Shown here one piece after another: positions 34,849 to 43,399 of a stretch of DNA of 64,000 bases (position 1 is the stretch's first letter; each line of letters begins with the position of its first letter). The notes under the pieces were generated by a model, which was not told the DNA's origin, did no database searches, and saw only the letters and a list, made by a program, of their open reading frames with translations. This DNA comes from Oscillospiraceae bacterium. Lineage in GTDB: Bacteria; Bacillota; Clostridia; Oscillospirales; Oscillospiraceae. Location of the stretch: assembly GCA_009779845.1 (NCBI GenBank), contig WRBE01000001.1, positions 1-64,000 of the forward strand, written 5' to 3'. Position numbers and translations under genes: made by a program.

Positions 34849-34850
34849 TT
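34849..34850. other. element 1 attachment core, sigK-upstream side
   Basis: AA in ATTATGAATATGATT on the minus strand. SigK (HNLRLVAHIM) lies upstream and the element starts at TATGATTGCC. Confidence 0.72.
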
Positions 34851-35051
34851 CATAATATGGGCCACCAAGCGGAGGTTGTGTTCAATCAGCTTGTTCCTAG
34901 CCTCTAAATCACCTTTGACCAAGCGGTCGATATAGCGTTTTTCTTCCTCCGGGCATAGTGGCCGTGGGAACGAGCCGCCGATATCTCCGCCTAGGCGAAG
35001 GGTTAATACAGCACCGCCCATGAGCAGAAGGAATAGAGCTGATATGATCAT
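34851..35051 (-). CDS. sigK: sigK segment 1 (pro-sequence and N-terminus)
   Basis: The ATG at 35051 follows GAGGCGGTGTCTGT. Codons 1-67 encode a hydrophobic pro-sequence (MIISALFLLLMGGAVLTLRL), as in pro-sigma-K that is cut by SpoIVFB, then FPRPLCPEEEKRYIDRLVKG and LIEHNLRLVAHIM, the start of region 2. Read on without excision, the frame enters element 1 and stops at 34767 after 27 foreign codons, giving a 94-residue dead product. Sigma-K runs late mother-cell genes in sporulation. Confidence 0.93.
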
Positions 35052-35205
35052 ACAGACACCGCCTCAATCGGGATTTTTAATTATGATTAGTCAACTATAC
35101 CTTATTCACCGCCATGTTGTCCCGTTCCATTTTTTCGAGAGAGAAGTATGTTTTCGCCAAATGGGCGGAACTTTTTGGAAAACGGCTCGTCTAGCCTTTA
35201 AACGG

Positions 35206-35234
35206 TTGCGTTATGGACAAACTTTCTGTATAAT
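35206..35234 (+). promoter_or_regulatory. promoter of the DUF1002 gene
   Basis: TTGCGT (35206-35211), 17 bases, TATAAT (35229-35234), 54 bases before the start codon. The gap 35052-35205 shows nothing else. Confidence 0.6.
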
Positions 35235-35288
35235 GTCTTGATGAAACCCAAGTACAATACATTGTCAAACGGAGAAAGGAATCAAACC

Positions 35289-36173
35289 ATGAACATGAAA
35301 CGAATCATCAGCGTTCTGCTTGTCTTTGCCCTTTTAGCGGGGCTTGGCACACACGCAGCCGCAGTAGAGGTCGGAGAACAACGGGTTGTCTTAGGAGCCG
35401 ACTTAAACGCAGAACAACGGGCACAGGTGCTGAACACTTTCGGCCTTGCACCGGGGCATGTGCCAGAGATGACTGTGACCATTGAGCAAGAGCGGGCCTA
35501 CCTACAAGGCTTTGTATCCGACAGCGTCATCGGTACGCGGAGCATCAGTTCCATCTATATCATGACCCTGCCACCGGGCAGCGGTCTAGACATCTCTGTG
35601 AGCAACATCAACTGGCTTACAGAGGAAATTTACACCAATGCCCTTGTCACTGCCGGAATTACAGATGCCCGTGTGATTATCACTGCCCCTGTACCCGTAT
35701 CAGGAACAGCGGCCCTGACCGGGATTTATATCGCCTTTGAGGACATCTCCGGCGAGACCCTCCCGGAAGAGGCGAAGCTTACCGCCGTGGAAGAGGCCGT
35801 TGTCACAGGCCAGATTGCCGAGCAACTGGGCGACAGTGAGGACATTGCGGCCCTCATGAATGAGCTGAAATTGATCTTGGACGAGATTCGTCACATGAAC
35901 GACAATGAGGTGCGGGACGAGATTCGCCGTTTGGCAATTGAGTTCAATATTGACCTGACTGCCGATCAGGTTGAGCAAATCCTACGCTTGGCGCGGAACC
36001 TGCAAAACCTAGACCTAGGCGCCCTGCAAGGCACGATAGAGTCCATCGCCCGCAACTGGGAGCGCCTAGCCGGGATCGGCGAAACCGCCTCTGGCTTCTT
36101 TGGGAGTGTGGCAGGATTCTTCTCGAACATCGGAAGTGCCATCGGAAATTTCTTTTCGCGGATTTTTGGATAG
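35289..36173 (+). CDS. DUF1002 family secreted protein
   Basis: 294 residues from the ATG at 35289, eight bases after AAAGGA. Signal peptide (residues 1-26, ending THAAA), then the DUF1002 pattern: RVVLGADLNAEQRAQVLNTF, ERAYLQGFVSD, IGTRSISSIYIMTL and a long helical second half (LNELKLILDEIRHMNDNEV). A glycine/phenylalanine-rich C-terminus ends the protein. DUF1002 proteins are exported in Firmicutes with unknown function. It diverges from sigK. Confidence 0.85.
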   Translation: MNMKRIISVLLVFALLAGLGTHAAAVEVGEQRVVLGADLNAEQRAQVLNTFGLAPGHVPEMTVTIEQERAYLQGFVSDSVIGTRSISSIYIMTLPPGSGLDISVSNINWLTEEIYTNALVTAGITDARVIITAPVPVSGTAALTGIYIAFEDISGETLPEEAKLTAVEEAVVTGQIAEQLGDSEDIAALMNELKLILDEIRHMNDNEVRDEIRRLAIEFNIDLTADQVEQILRLARNLQNLDLGALQGTIESIARNWERLAGIGETASGFFGSVAGFFSNIGSAIGNFFSRIFG

Positions 36174-36180
36174 AGATTTG

Positions 36181-36229
36181 ATATAAATCATCAGCCCCCG
36201 CTCGTAAAACGAGCGGGGGCTGATGATTT
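36181..36229 (+). terminator. strong intrinsic terminator
   Basis: A perfect stem of about 22 bp with core AGCCCCCGCTCG/CGAGCGGGGGCT around TAAAA, followed by TTTAT-type sequence. It separates the DUF1002 gene from convergent pyrF. Confidence 0.88.
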
Positions 36230-36313
36230 ATTCAGGATGTACCCTGTTATTTTTGCAAACCTGCGCATAAAAAAGAGAGCTTCGCTAAGAGTTGTCAAAG
36301 GCAAAAACCATTA

Positions 36314-37237
36314 TCAAACCCCAACAACCCCGGCAATATCCTGTTGCATCCGTACTGCTTCTGCCCGTGCGGCCTCTTGATAATCCGAGCCATCTCCTGT
36401 TGTGGTTTTTTTCCAAGCACACATAATGGCGCGGGAAGAGTTGACCACAGCACCTCTGCCGCCTTCGGCAAAGCACGGGGCCACGTCAGCGGCACCGCCG
36501 CCTTGTGCGCCGTAGCCGGGAACGAGGAAAAAGGTATGGGGCAACCGCTCCCGTAGGGCTTTGGCCTCCGCAGGATAGGTGGCACCCACAACAGCGCCCA
36601 AGTTGGAGTAGCCGCATATACCGATAGAGTCTTGCCCTAAATGGTCTAACAGATCACCCACCACAGTGTAGAGAGTGCTGTCTCCAATCCGCAAATCCTG
36701 CAACTCCCCGGAAGAGGGGTTGGAGGTTTTGACCAAGGCGAAAATGGACTTGTCAAACGTTTTGCAGGTTTCCAAGAAGGGCCGTAACCCGTCAGAGCCG
36801 AGGTACGCATTTACCGTGAGGCTGTCGGCGTCAAAGGGGGCGTACGTGGTGTTGCCCACTGTCACCCGGCCTAAATAGGCGTCACTATAGGCTGCGGCTG
36901 TAGAGCCGATGTCGTTGCGCTTCCCGTCTAAGATGACATAAAGGCCCTTAGACTTGGCATAAGCCACAGTGTTATGCAGTGCCACAACCCCTGCTGGGCC
37001 TAAGAGTTCGTAATAGGCCGACTGGGGCTTTACAGCGGGCACGATATCGGCCAGTGTGTCAATCAGGCCACAGTTAAAGGCGTAGAACGCATCTGCGGCG
37101 GCCTCTAGGGTCTCGCCTTTTTGGGCCATGTGTTCCGCTAGAATATGGGGCGGGATATACTCCGGTCGTGGGTCAAGCCCTACCACGGTGGGGTTTTTCT
37201 TCTCGATGATAAGCTGCTGTAAGCGGTCTATGGACAT
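36314..37237 (-). CDS. pyrF: orotidine-5'-phosphate decarboxylase
   Basis: 307 residues, the longer class of OMP decarboxylases. Motifs: NPTVVGLDPRPEYIP, VKPQSAYYELLG, VILDGKRNDIGSTA (catalytic Lys/Asp cluster), TVNAYLGSDGL, LVPGYGAQGGG. It catalyses the last step of UMP synthesis. CCTAGGAGGAAGCAACC precedes the ATG; pyrC ends 12 bases upstream, so they are one operon. Confidence 0.95.
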   Translation of the reverse strand: MSIDRLQQLIIEKKNPTVVGLDPRPEYIPPHILAEHMAQKGETLEAAADAFYAFNCGLIDTLADIVPAVKPQSAYYELLGPAGVVALHNTVAYAKSKGLYVILDGKRNDIGSTAAAYSDAYLGRVTVGNTTYAPFDADSLTVNAYLGSDGLRPFLETCKTFDKSIFALVKTSNPSSGELQDLRIGDSTLYTVVGDLLDHLGQDSIGICGYSNLGAVVGATYPAEAKALRERLPHTFFLVPGYGAQGGGAADVAPCFAEGGRGAVVNSSRAIMCAWKKTTTGDGSDYQEAARAEAVRMQQDIAGVVGV

Positions 37238-37249
37238 GGTTGCTTCCTC

Positions 37250-38512
37250 CTAGGGGATGTATTGGTATTGCAGCTTGCCGCCGCAGATGGTGTAGCGTAC
37301 TCTGCCCTGTAGCGTCATACCGCCGAAGGGGGTGTTCCGGGCCTTGGAGTAGAAGCTATCCGGCTCTACTGTCCAAGATTCATCCGGGGCAAAGATGGTC
37401 ACATCCGCCGGACTGCTGGGTTCTAGAGTGCCGTAAGGTAGCCCTAATATCTCGGCTTGGGCAGTGCTCATGAGCCGGGCGACCTCCATAAGGCCCAGCT
37501 TGCCTGTGTGGTAAAGTGCCGTCAGGGTCAGTCCCAACGCCGTCTCCAGTCCGATCATGCCGCTCATGGTGTCGGTGATAGAACCTGTTTTCTCCGCTGC
37601 ACTGTGGGGGGCATGGTCGGTGACGATGGCATCGATGGTGCCGTCTTGCAGGCCGGCGATGATAGCCGTTTGGTCTGCCGCCGTCCGCAGGGGCGGGTTT
37701 ACCCGAGCCAAGGGGCCGCGGGTCAAAAGCGTATCCTCTGTCAAGGTGAAATACTGGGGGCAGGTTTCCGCCGTAATCGAAACCCCGTCCGCCTTGGCGC
37801 GGCGGATAAGCTCTACCGACTGGGCAGTACTCACATGGGCGATATGGACATGTGCCCCTGTGTCTTGGGCCAGCAGAATATCCCGCGCCACCTGAATGGC
37901 TTCCGCCACCGCCGGGCGACCGGGGAGGCCCAGCTTATGGGACACGGCCCCCTCGTTGACACCGAAATTTTGCACCATTTCCCGATCTTCACAATGGCTG
38001 ATAATGGGGATGGCTAAGGCATGGGCCTGCCGCATGGCCTCCCGGAGCATGGCGGCGCTGTCCACCGGCACACCGTCATCAGAGAACGCCACGGCACCCG
38101 CCGCTTTGAGAGTTGTAAAGTCTGTCAGTGCCTTACCTTCCTGCCCTATCGTCACTGCCGCCACCGGGAACACACGGGCAGAGGCGGTGCGCGCTTTCTC
38201 TGTCACGTACTCCAACTGCGCCGGGACATCCAACACGGGTTTGGTATTCGGCATACAGGCCACCGTGGTAAAACCACCGGCGGCAGCGGCGGCGGTACCG
38301 GTCAAAATGTCCTCTTTATACGTCAGCCCCGGATCCCGCAGATGGACGTGCATATCAATCAGTCCGGGAAACGCCACCAGCCCTCGTCCGTCAATCCGCA
38401 CCGTGTCTCCAGCGACAGGGCCAGCCGAGAATTGATCTCCGTCTATGTAGAGGTCACGTACGTCATCTATCTTTCGGGAAGGGTCAATGATACGAACTTG
38501 TTCTATTATCAT
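37250..38512 (-). CDS. pyrC: dihydroorotase
   Basis: About 420 residues of the amidohydrolase superfamily. Metal ligands appear in LIDMHVHLRDPG, ISHCED, HIAHVST and IVTDHAPHS; DPGLTYKEDI and NTKPVLD are typical of class I dihydroorotases. It closes N-carbamoyl-aspartate to dihydroorotate in pyrimidine synthesis. I choose the ATG at 38512 because GGAG lies nine bases before it; an ATG five codons upstream overlaps that site. First gene of pyrC-pyrF. Confidence 0.94.
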   Translation of the reverse strand: MIIEQVRIIDPSRKIDDVRDLYIDGDQFSAGPVAGDTVRIDGRGLVAFPGLIDMHVHLRDPGLTYKEDILTGTAAAAAGGFTTVACMPNTKPVLDVPAQLEYVTEKARTASARVFPVAAVTIGQEGKALTDFTTLKAAGAVAFSDDGVPVDSAAMLREAMRQAHALAIPIISHCEDREMVQNFGVNEGAVSHKLGLPGRPAVAEAIQVARDILLAQDTGAHVHIAHVSTAQSVELIRRAKADGVSITAETCPQYFTLTEDTLLTRGPLARVNPPLRTAADQTAIIAGLQDGTIDAIVTDHAPHSAAEKTGSITDTMSGMIGLETALGLTLTALYHTGKLGLMEVARLMSTAQAEILGLPYGTLEPSSPADVTIFAPDESWTVEPDSFYSKARNTPFGGMTLQGRVRYTICGGKLQYQYIP

Positions 38513-38628
38513 AGGGCCACACTCCATTCTATAGGTTCCATATTAAAGCAAATTGAAAAATTTTACAAGCAGGATTTCATGTTTTGCGGGTATACTACAG
38601 AAGAATCCACACCGCAAGGGAGAAAATC

Positions 38629-38796
38629 ATGAACAACACAGAGCTACTAAAAGGTCTCGGCCTCGGTATTGCCCTGGGCTGTACTATCAGTATGGCCATG
38701 TCTTCTGGGAAGCGTAAACGCAAAAAATGCAAACACCACACCATCCGTGCCGTTGGCGATGTGGTAGACAACGTAACCGACATGTTCGGCCTTTAA
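38629..38796 (+). CDS. small membrane-associated protein, 55 aa
   Basis: AAGGGAGAAAATC precedes the ATG at 38629. MNNTELLKGLGLGIALGCTI gives a glycine-rich hydrophobic helix, then a Lys/Arg-rich stretch (SGKRKRKKCKHH) and an amphipathic end (AVGDVVDNVTDMFGL). This layout resembles short YtxH-like anchors. Function unknown. Confidence 0.65.
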   Translation: MNNTELLKGLGLGIALGCTISMAMSSGKRKRKKCKHHTIRAVGDVVDNVTDMFGL

Positions 38797-38800
38797 CCCT

Positions 38801-38826
38801 CATGCACAGGCTCTATGCCTGTGCAT
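38801..38826 (+). terminator. hairpin after the 55-aa gene
   Basis: CATGCACAGGC pairs perfectly with GCCTGTGCATG around TCTAT. The tail is only weakly T-rich. Confidence 0.55.
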
Positions 38827-38875
38827 GAATGTTTGTGCGCCAAGGGAGAACCATGGGAAATGCCAGCGGCGGTCA

Positions 38876-39586
38876 TCACGATGCATCCACCCTCTTCAAC
38901 ACAATCCGTTGCGCCTGCATCATGCGTGTAATCCGCAATTCATACTCTACACCGTTTACCTCTAAAATCGGCAGGGTAGCATCCTCGGCAGTGCCGAGGG
39001 ATTTGATGGTACAGTTGGCGCCTCCGTCCACCAGACATGCGGCAACAGCTCGTGCGGCTTCGGGGTAGTTGGTGTAGAGTTTGTCGAACTCAAAAACAAG
39101 TTTGTTTTTGTTCTGTGTATATGCCGTAGTGGGGTCGGTGATGGTTATCTGTACGTTCATTTGCACAATTTTCCGCTTCCAAATAAAATAACTCACCACC
39201 CAAATCACAACGAACAAAGCCAGAAACACCAGAAAATAGCTCATAACACCCCACACGCTCCGCTCCATCCAATGGTTCAAATATGCAATGGGCAAAAACA
39301 CAAGGGACAGAGCCGAAAAATGTACCCCGGTCTGTTTGGCGATACTCCACTGGTCCATCTCCCAGACCACAGAGATCCCAGCGGATACGGCACCGAGGAT
39401 GCCGCACAACACGGTTTGGACGACAACGGCAGTCAGTTCGTTGCCAAGTTGTGCAGCGAGACTAGGCACCGCAGGGTAAAACCTGCCGTCTCCTATGACA
39501 AGGGAGAGTATGACTGTAATCACATGTCCCATTGCGATGCCCAGTGGAAGCCCCAACAAGGCCCGTTTGAGTGCTCGTTTTTTCAT
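38876..39586 (-). CDS. DUF3021 membrane protein with extra C-terminal domain
   Basis: 236 residues from the ATG at 39586, which follows TGAGGTGTCGATT. Residues 1-145 hold four membrane helices (GLPLGIAMGHVITVILSLVI, AVVVQTVLCGILGAVSAGI, FSALSLVFLPIAYLNHW, MSYFLVFLALFVVIWVVSY), as in DUF3021 proteins. A further soluble domain of about 90 residues follows (VQITITDPTTAYTQNKNKLV, ANCTIKSLGTAEDATLP), which I do not know from this family. It lies ten bases after the LytTR gene, the usual partner. Confidence 0.8.
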   Translation of the reverse strand: MKKRALKRALLGLPLGIAMGHVITVILSLVIGDGRFYPAVPSLAAQLGNELTAVVVQTVLCGILGAVSAGISVVWEMDQWSIAKQTGVHFSALSLVFLPIAYLNHWMERSVWGVMSYFLVFLALFVVIWVVSYFIWKRKIVQMNVQITITDPTTAYTQNKNKLVFEFDKLYTNYPEAARAVAACLVDGGANCTIKSLGTAEDATLPILEVNGVEYELRITRMMQAQRIVLKRVDAS

Positions 39587-39596
39587 AATCGACACC

Positions 39597-40037
39597 TCAC
39601 ATTCCTAATGCTTGCTTGATTTTACTGACATACCGGCGGGACACATAAGCGGTGGCGTTATTCGTCAGCGTCATGGCGATGGTGCCCGTGAAGCTAAGGT
39701 CTATATTCACTACCGCTTTCAAGTTGACGATTTCCGAGTGGCTGATGCGGACAAACAGGGTCTTATCCAGCCGCTCTTCCAGCTCATACAGCCGCATTTT
39801 GACCGTGTATGTGCCTGTGGATGTCTCCGCCACAACGCTTTTGTTCACCGTGTAGATGCGGATAATCCCGGAGATATCCAGCAGTTCCACGCTGTCCTCC
39901 GTGAATCCGGCCAGCATCCGCTGGTTGGAGACGGACAGCCGCTGGGCAATCTCGCCTACTTCTTCCGTCATCTCGCTGGTACGGATTGTGACCTCCGGCT
40001 CTTTACAAGTCGGGTCTAGCGTTACTTGAATTTTCAT
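39597..40037 (-). CDS. LytTR-domain transcription regulator
   Basis: 146 residues. The N-terminal 45 form a short non-receiver region. The C-terminal LytTR domain shows ELLDISGIIRIYTVNKSVVA, LEERLDKTLFVRISHSEIVN and YVSRRYVSKIKQAL. AAGGAGGTGGCGAG precedes the ATG. LytTR/DUF3021 gene pairs form self-regulating membrane-linked switches in Firmicutes, and this gene presumably controls its own operon. Confidence 0.9.
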   Translation of the reverse strand: MKIQVTLDPTCKEPEVTIRTSEMTEEVGEIAQRLSVSNQRMLAGFTEDSVELLDISGIIRIYTVNKSVVAETSTGTYTVKMRLYELEERLDKTLFVRISHSEIVNLKAVVNIDLSFTGTIAMTLTNNATAYVSRRYVSKIKQALGM

Positions 40038-40157
40038 CTCGCCACCTCCTTGCCGAGTGTAGGGTTAGTATAGCGGGTTCTGTGCCGGTTTGCATGTGTT
40101 TTTGGATAAGTGGTTGTTTTCGGGATGCAGTCGGCTGTCTTCATTGTACCATATTGC

Positions 40158-40186
40158 TTGCCCTAACTGCAAAACTGTGCTATACT
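40158..40186 (+). promoter_or_regulatory. promoter of the LTA-synthase-like gene
   Basis: TTGCCC (40158-40163), 17 bases, TATACT (40181-40186), 23 bases before the start codon. Confidence 0.6.
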
Positions 40187-40208
40187 GCCCCTAATTGCGA
40201 GGTGCATT

Positions 40209-42101
40209 ATGAAGCGATTTTTTTCAAAAAAATGGACATGCAAACCATGGCAAGCGGGGCTTGTGTTGGTGCTGTCCTCTCTGTTGATTTGGCTTTTGCT
40301 GGCGTTTTTGTCGCCTAATTTTGATGTCACTAGGTTTTATCTGCGCCAATCTTTTGTGCGGCCCACGCTATTGCTACTCAACGTTTTGCCGATTTTGGTG
40401 CTGAATTTGGTGCTCTTTTTCATCACCAAGCGGGCGGTATTTTCTGTGCTGTTGGGCGGCTCAATTGCGCTGTTGATGGGGTATGTCAATCTGGTCAAGC
40501 TTATGTTCCGTATGGAGCCGTTTGTCCCGGCAGACTTCCGGCTTGTGCGGGAAATGCTTCACGTTATCACCGGGTATAGTCTGGAGTATATTTTCTTTGC
40601 TGTGGGATTCGTCTTGCTGGTTGCGTTTCTGTGTGTCATTGCGTGGAAAAAGTGGGAACCGGCCCGGCTCAGGTGGCTGGGGCAAGTGATTCCGCTTGTG
40701 GTGTTGCTATTGGGCAGTCTGCTGGCCTTCCGTGGCGTATACGCAGTGCCGGACATGCCCGGTCGGTTCTCTTACCCCTATGGCGGCAAAGATATGGAGT
40801 ACATCGGCCGCGGTTTTGTGTTTAGTTTTATCCATGATATCTCCAACCTAGCTGTCCGCACGCCGGAGGGCTATGACCGGGCCGTGATGCACGAGAAAAA
40901 TCAAGCCGAACCCATTGCTCCAGATACCGTTGTCCGCCCTCATGTCATCATGATTATGAGCGAGGCATTTTCCGATATCAGCGAGCAAGGCCCCTTTGAT
41001 TTCACAGGGTTCCGTGACCCCTTAGAGCGGTACAAGCAGATTGTTGACGAGGCCGTGGTGGCGGGGCACATGACCGTTGACGTGTCCGGCGGCGGCACTG
41101 CGTGGAGTGAGTTTGCGGGCTTGACGGGGATATCGCCCATGCTGTTGTCCGGTACAAACTCGCCTTATGACTATATCCGGGCGGGGGTGCCCTCTCTCGT
41201 GCGCCAGTTTGCAGCCTTGGATTATTTCACCCAAGGACTGCACCCGTGGCACGGCTGGTTTTACAATCGCCGCAACGCATGGCGGCATCTGGGCTTTGAC
41301 GAGTTTGAGTTTTTAGAAGACACTTGGGATCGCGCCATCCACAGCAAAGGGCCCTATATCTCGGAAGAGGCCGCTTTTGACGTGATGTTAGAACGCTTGG
41401 CGTACCACTTAGAGCATCGACCGGATACGCCCCTGTTCCAATTCACCACCACGGTACAAAACCATGGCGGGTATATCCGCACCTATGACCCGGATATGTT
41501 ACAACCTGCGATTTTTCACACGGATTTAGACCTGACCGAAGAGGAGATTGATATACTGACGAACTATTTCACCGGTGTGATTGATTCCGATATACAACTG
41601 GGGCGGCTGATTGACTTTGTTTCGCCTTTAGATGCGCCTGTGGTTGTGATGTATTTTAGTGACCATATGCCGTTTTTGCATAATAATAACGTGCTGTTTA
41701 ACACCATGGATATCGCCCGCCGGGGCGGCACAGCGCAAAACCTCATGTCCTTTTTTGAGTTGCCGTATTTTATCTGGGCGAACTCTGCGGCACTGGAACA
41801 GACAGATATCCTGCAAAACTTAGAACACGCTGCAATTGACCCGGTGGCGAACAATTATAGCCTACATTTTCTGCCCTCTATGCTCATGGAGCTGTTGGGG
41901 TTTGAGACCGCTTCGCCCTTTTTCCGGTTTATGATAAAGCTTCGCCCGGTTTTGCCGGTGATGAATCGCTATTTTTATCGGGAGGCCGACGGTGAGTTGG
42001 TGTCCGACCGCGCGGAACTGGCGTCAGAGACGTTAGAGCTGTTGCAAGAGTTTCAGCATTGGGGGTATTATTTGTTGTTTGATGATTTGCGTTATCGGTA
42101 G
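40209..42101 (+). CDS. LTA synthase family phosphoglycerol transferase-like protein
   Basis: 630 residues: five N-terminal membrane helices (to about residue 180) and a large extracytoplasmic sulfatase-type domain. HVIMIMSEAFSDI carries the first metal ligand. SGGGTAWSEFAGLTG places the catalytic Thr near residue 297. QNHGGYI and YFSDHMPFL match later metal and substrate sites. Such enzymes transfer glycerol-phosphate from phosphatidylglycerol to lipoteichoic acid or related polymers. Start behind TGCGAGGTGCATT. No anchoring glycosyltransferase is nearby, so the exact polymer is unknown. Confidence 0.88.
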   Translation: MKRFFSKKWTCKPWQAGLVLVLSSLLIWLLLAFLSPNFDVTRFYLRQSFVRPTLLLLNVLPILVLNLVLFFITKRAVFSVLLGGSIALLMGYVNLVKLMFRMEPFVPADFRLVREMLHVITGYSLEYIFFAVGFVLLVAFLCVIAWKKWEPARLRWLGQVIPLVVLLLGSLLAFRGVYAVPDMPGRFSYPYGGKDMEYIGRGFVFSFIHDISNLAVRTPEGYDRAVMHEKNQAEPIAPDTVVRPHVIMIMSEAFSDISEQGPFDFTGFRDPLERYKQIVDEAVVAGHMTVDVSGGGTAWSEFAGLTGISPMLLSGTNSPYDYIRAGVPSLVRQFAALDYFTQGLHPWHGWFYNRRNAWRHLGFDEFEFLEDTWDRAIHSKGPYISEEAAFDVMLERLAYHLEHRPDTPLFQFTTTVQNHGGYIRTYDPDMLQPAIFHTDLDLTEEEIDILTNYFTGVIDSDIQLGRLIDFVSPLDAPVVVMYFSDHMPFLHNNNVLFNTMDIARRGGTAQNLMSFFELPYFIWANSAALEQTDILQNLEHAAIDPVANNYSLHFLPSMLMELLGFETASPFFRFMIKLRPVLPVMNRYFYREADGELVSDRAELASETLELLQEFQHWGYYLLFDDLRYR

Positions 42102-42148
42102 GGTGCCGACTATAATCAATAAAAAACCAAACAAAGGAGCGTTTGCCA

Positions 42149-43327
42149 ATGGATAATTTTATCTATCATAACTACACGGAGATCGTGTTCGGGAAAGGCA
42201 CGGAACAGCAGGTGGGGGAACTAACCGCCAAGCTGGGGAAAAAAGTTCTGCTTCACTACGGTGGAGGCAGCATCAAGAAGTTTGGCCTGTACGACAGGGT
42301 GGTTACTGCCCTGCAAGCCGCCGGTGTAGACTTTATAGAGCTGGGCGGGGTACAGCCGAACCCACGGCTTAGTCTGGTGCGGGAGGGGATTTCCCTCTGC
42401 CGCAGAGAGGGTGTGGATTGTGTACTGGCAGTGGGCGGCGGCAGTGCCATTGATTCTGCCAAAGCCATCGCCATGGGCGTACCCTATGACGGAGATGTCT
42501 GGGATTTCTTTGGCGCAAACAGGAAAGCTGCCCCCAAAACCGTACTGCCTATCGGTGTGGTGCTGACCATCCCTGCCGCCGGGAGCGAGACCAGCAATAA
42601 CAGCGTTATCACCAACGAGGACGGCTGGATGAAGTGCGGCGGCTCAAGCCCCATGGTACGGCCCCAATTTGCAATCTTAAACCCAGAACTGACGTATACA
42701 TTGCCCTTTTCCGAGACGGCAAACGGTGTGGCGGATATGCTGGCCCATGTGTTAGAGCGGTATTTTGCCGATACCGAGGCCGCCGACTTCACCGACCGCT
42801 TATGCGAGGCCGCTATGCGCTCCATTCTCTACCTCGGGCCGCAGGTGAAGCGTGACCCGGACAACTACAACATTCGAGCAAACCTCATGTGGGCCGGTTG
42901 CTCTGCCCACGGCGGTTACCTCGGTGTCGGTCGGGGAACCAGGAAGGGCAGGGAAGGGGATTGGGGTTCTCACGCGATAGAACATCCCTTGTCCGCCCAC
43001 TACGGTATCGCCCATGGTGCGGGGCTGGCCATTATGTTCCCGGCGTGGATGAAATATGTATACCGAGCGCATCTGCCCCGGTTCGTCCAATTTGCCCAGC
43101 GGGTATTTGACGTGGATTTGCCCATGGAAGACCCGGACGCTATTGTGTTAGAAGGGATTCGCCGGCTGGAGGCATTTTTCAAACAAATGGATTTACCCGT
43201 GCGGCTCAGTGAAGTCGGTATTGACGATGCCAAGTTTGTAGAAATAGCAGAGCAAATTGCGCCCGTTGGGATGTTCCATAAGCTGGAACAAGAGGATATT
43301 ATTGCGGTGTATCGGCTGGCGTTGTAA
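42149..43327 (+). CDS. iron-containing alcohol dehydrogenase (BdhA/YqhD-like)
   Basis: 392 residues of the type III alcohol dehydrogenase family: NAD(P)-binding GGGSAIDSAKAIAMG, PAAGSETSNNSVITN, and iron-binding His/Asp residues in NGVADMLAHVLERYF, HAIEHPLSAHYGIAHGAGLA. Resembles clostridial butanol dehydrogenases and broad aldehyde reductases. AAAGGAGCGTTTGCCA precedes the ATG at 42149. Probably reduces aldehydes from fermentation; substrate cannot be fixed. Confidence 0.92.
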   Translation: MDNFIYHNYTEIVFGKGTEQQVGELTAKLGKKVLLHYGGGSIKKFGLYDRVVTALQAAGVDFIELGGVQPNPRLSLVREGISLCRREGVDCVLAVGGGSAIDSAKAIAMGVPYDGDVWDFFGANRKAAPKTVLPIGVVLTIPAAGSETSNNSVITNEDGWMKCGGSSPMVRPQFAILNPELTYTLPFSETANGVADMLAHVLERYFADTEAADFTDRLCEAAMRSILYLGPQVKRDPDNYNIRANLMWAGCSAHGGYLGVGRGTRKGREGDWGSHAIEHPLSAHYGIAHGAGLAIMFPAWMKYVYRAHLPRFVQFAQRVFDVDLPMEDPDAIVLEGIRRLEAFFKQMDLPVRLSEVGIDDAKFVEIAEQIAPVGMFHKLEQEDIIAVYRLAL

Positions 43328-43350
43328 ATAAGCTGAACAACCGATGCAAC

Positions 43351-43392
43351 AAAAAGCGCCGATGCACTTGCAGTGCATCGGCGCTTCTTTTC
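43351..43392. terminator. bidirectional terminator
   Basis: AAGCGCCGATGCACT pairs perfectly with AGTGCATCGGCGCTT, with A-rich and T-rich flanks, between the convergent dehydrogenase and ABC permease genes. Confidence 0.9.
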
Positions 43393-43399
43393 CATTCAA

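Larger units (their letters stand above)
26436..34850. mobile_element. skin-like element 1 in sigK codon 67/68
   Basis: An 8,415-bp insertion. It contains a serine recombinase gene with a 37-codon leader ORF and one 6-kb gene for an SLH surface protein, all on the same strand as sigK. The rebuilt attP has imperfect inverted arms (TATCCTTACGTA and TACGAAAGCACA) ten bases from the AA core. Unlike element 2 its cargo is GC-rich like the host genome. Confidence 0.87.

Noticed and set aside
26430..34853. ATG (rather than AA) as the shared core of element 1
   Set aside because: It gives one extra residue (HIMFKKYY) compared with sigma-K family spacing, and the attP arms are centred on AA instead.
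34767..35051. A 94-residue membrane-like protein read straight through from sigK segment 1 into element 1
   Set aside because: Codons 1-67 are sigma-K; the last 27 residues are element sequence without resemblance to anything and disappear on excision.
18198..35051. The three sigK pieces as a dead pseudogene
   Set aside because: No stop, frameshift or missing motif in any piece, and both recombinases look intact; decay would be expected if excision had been lost.
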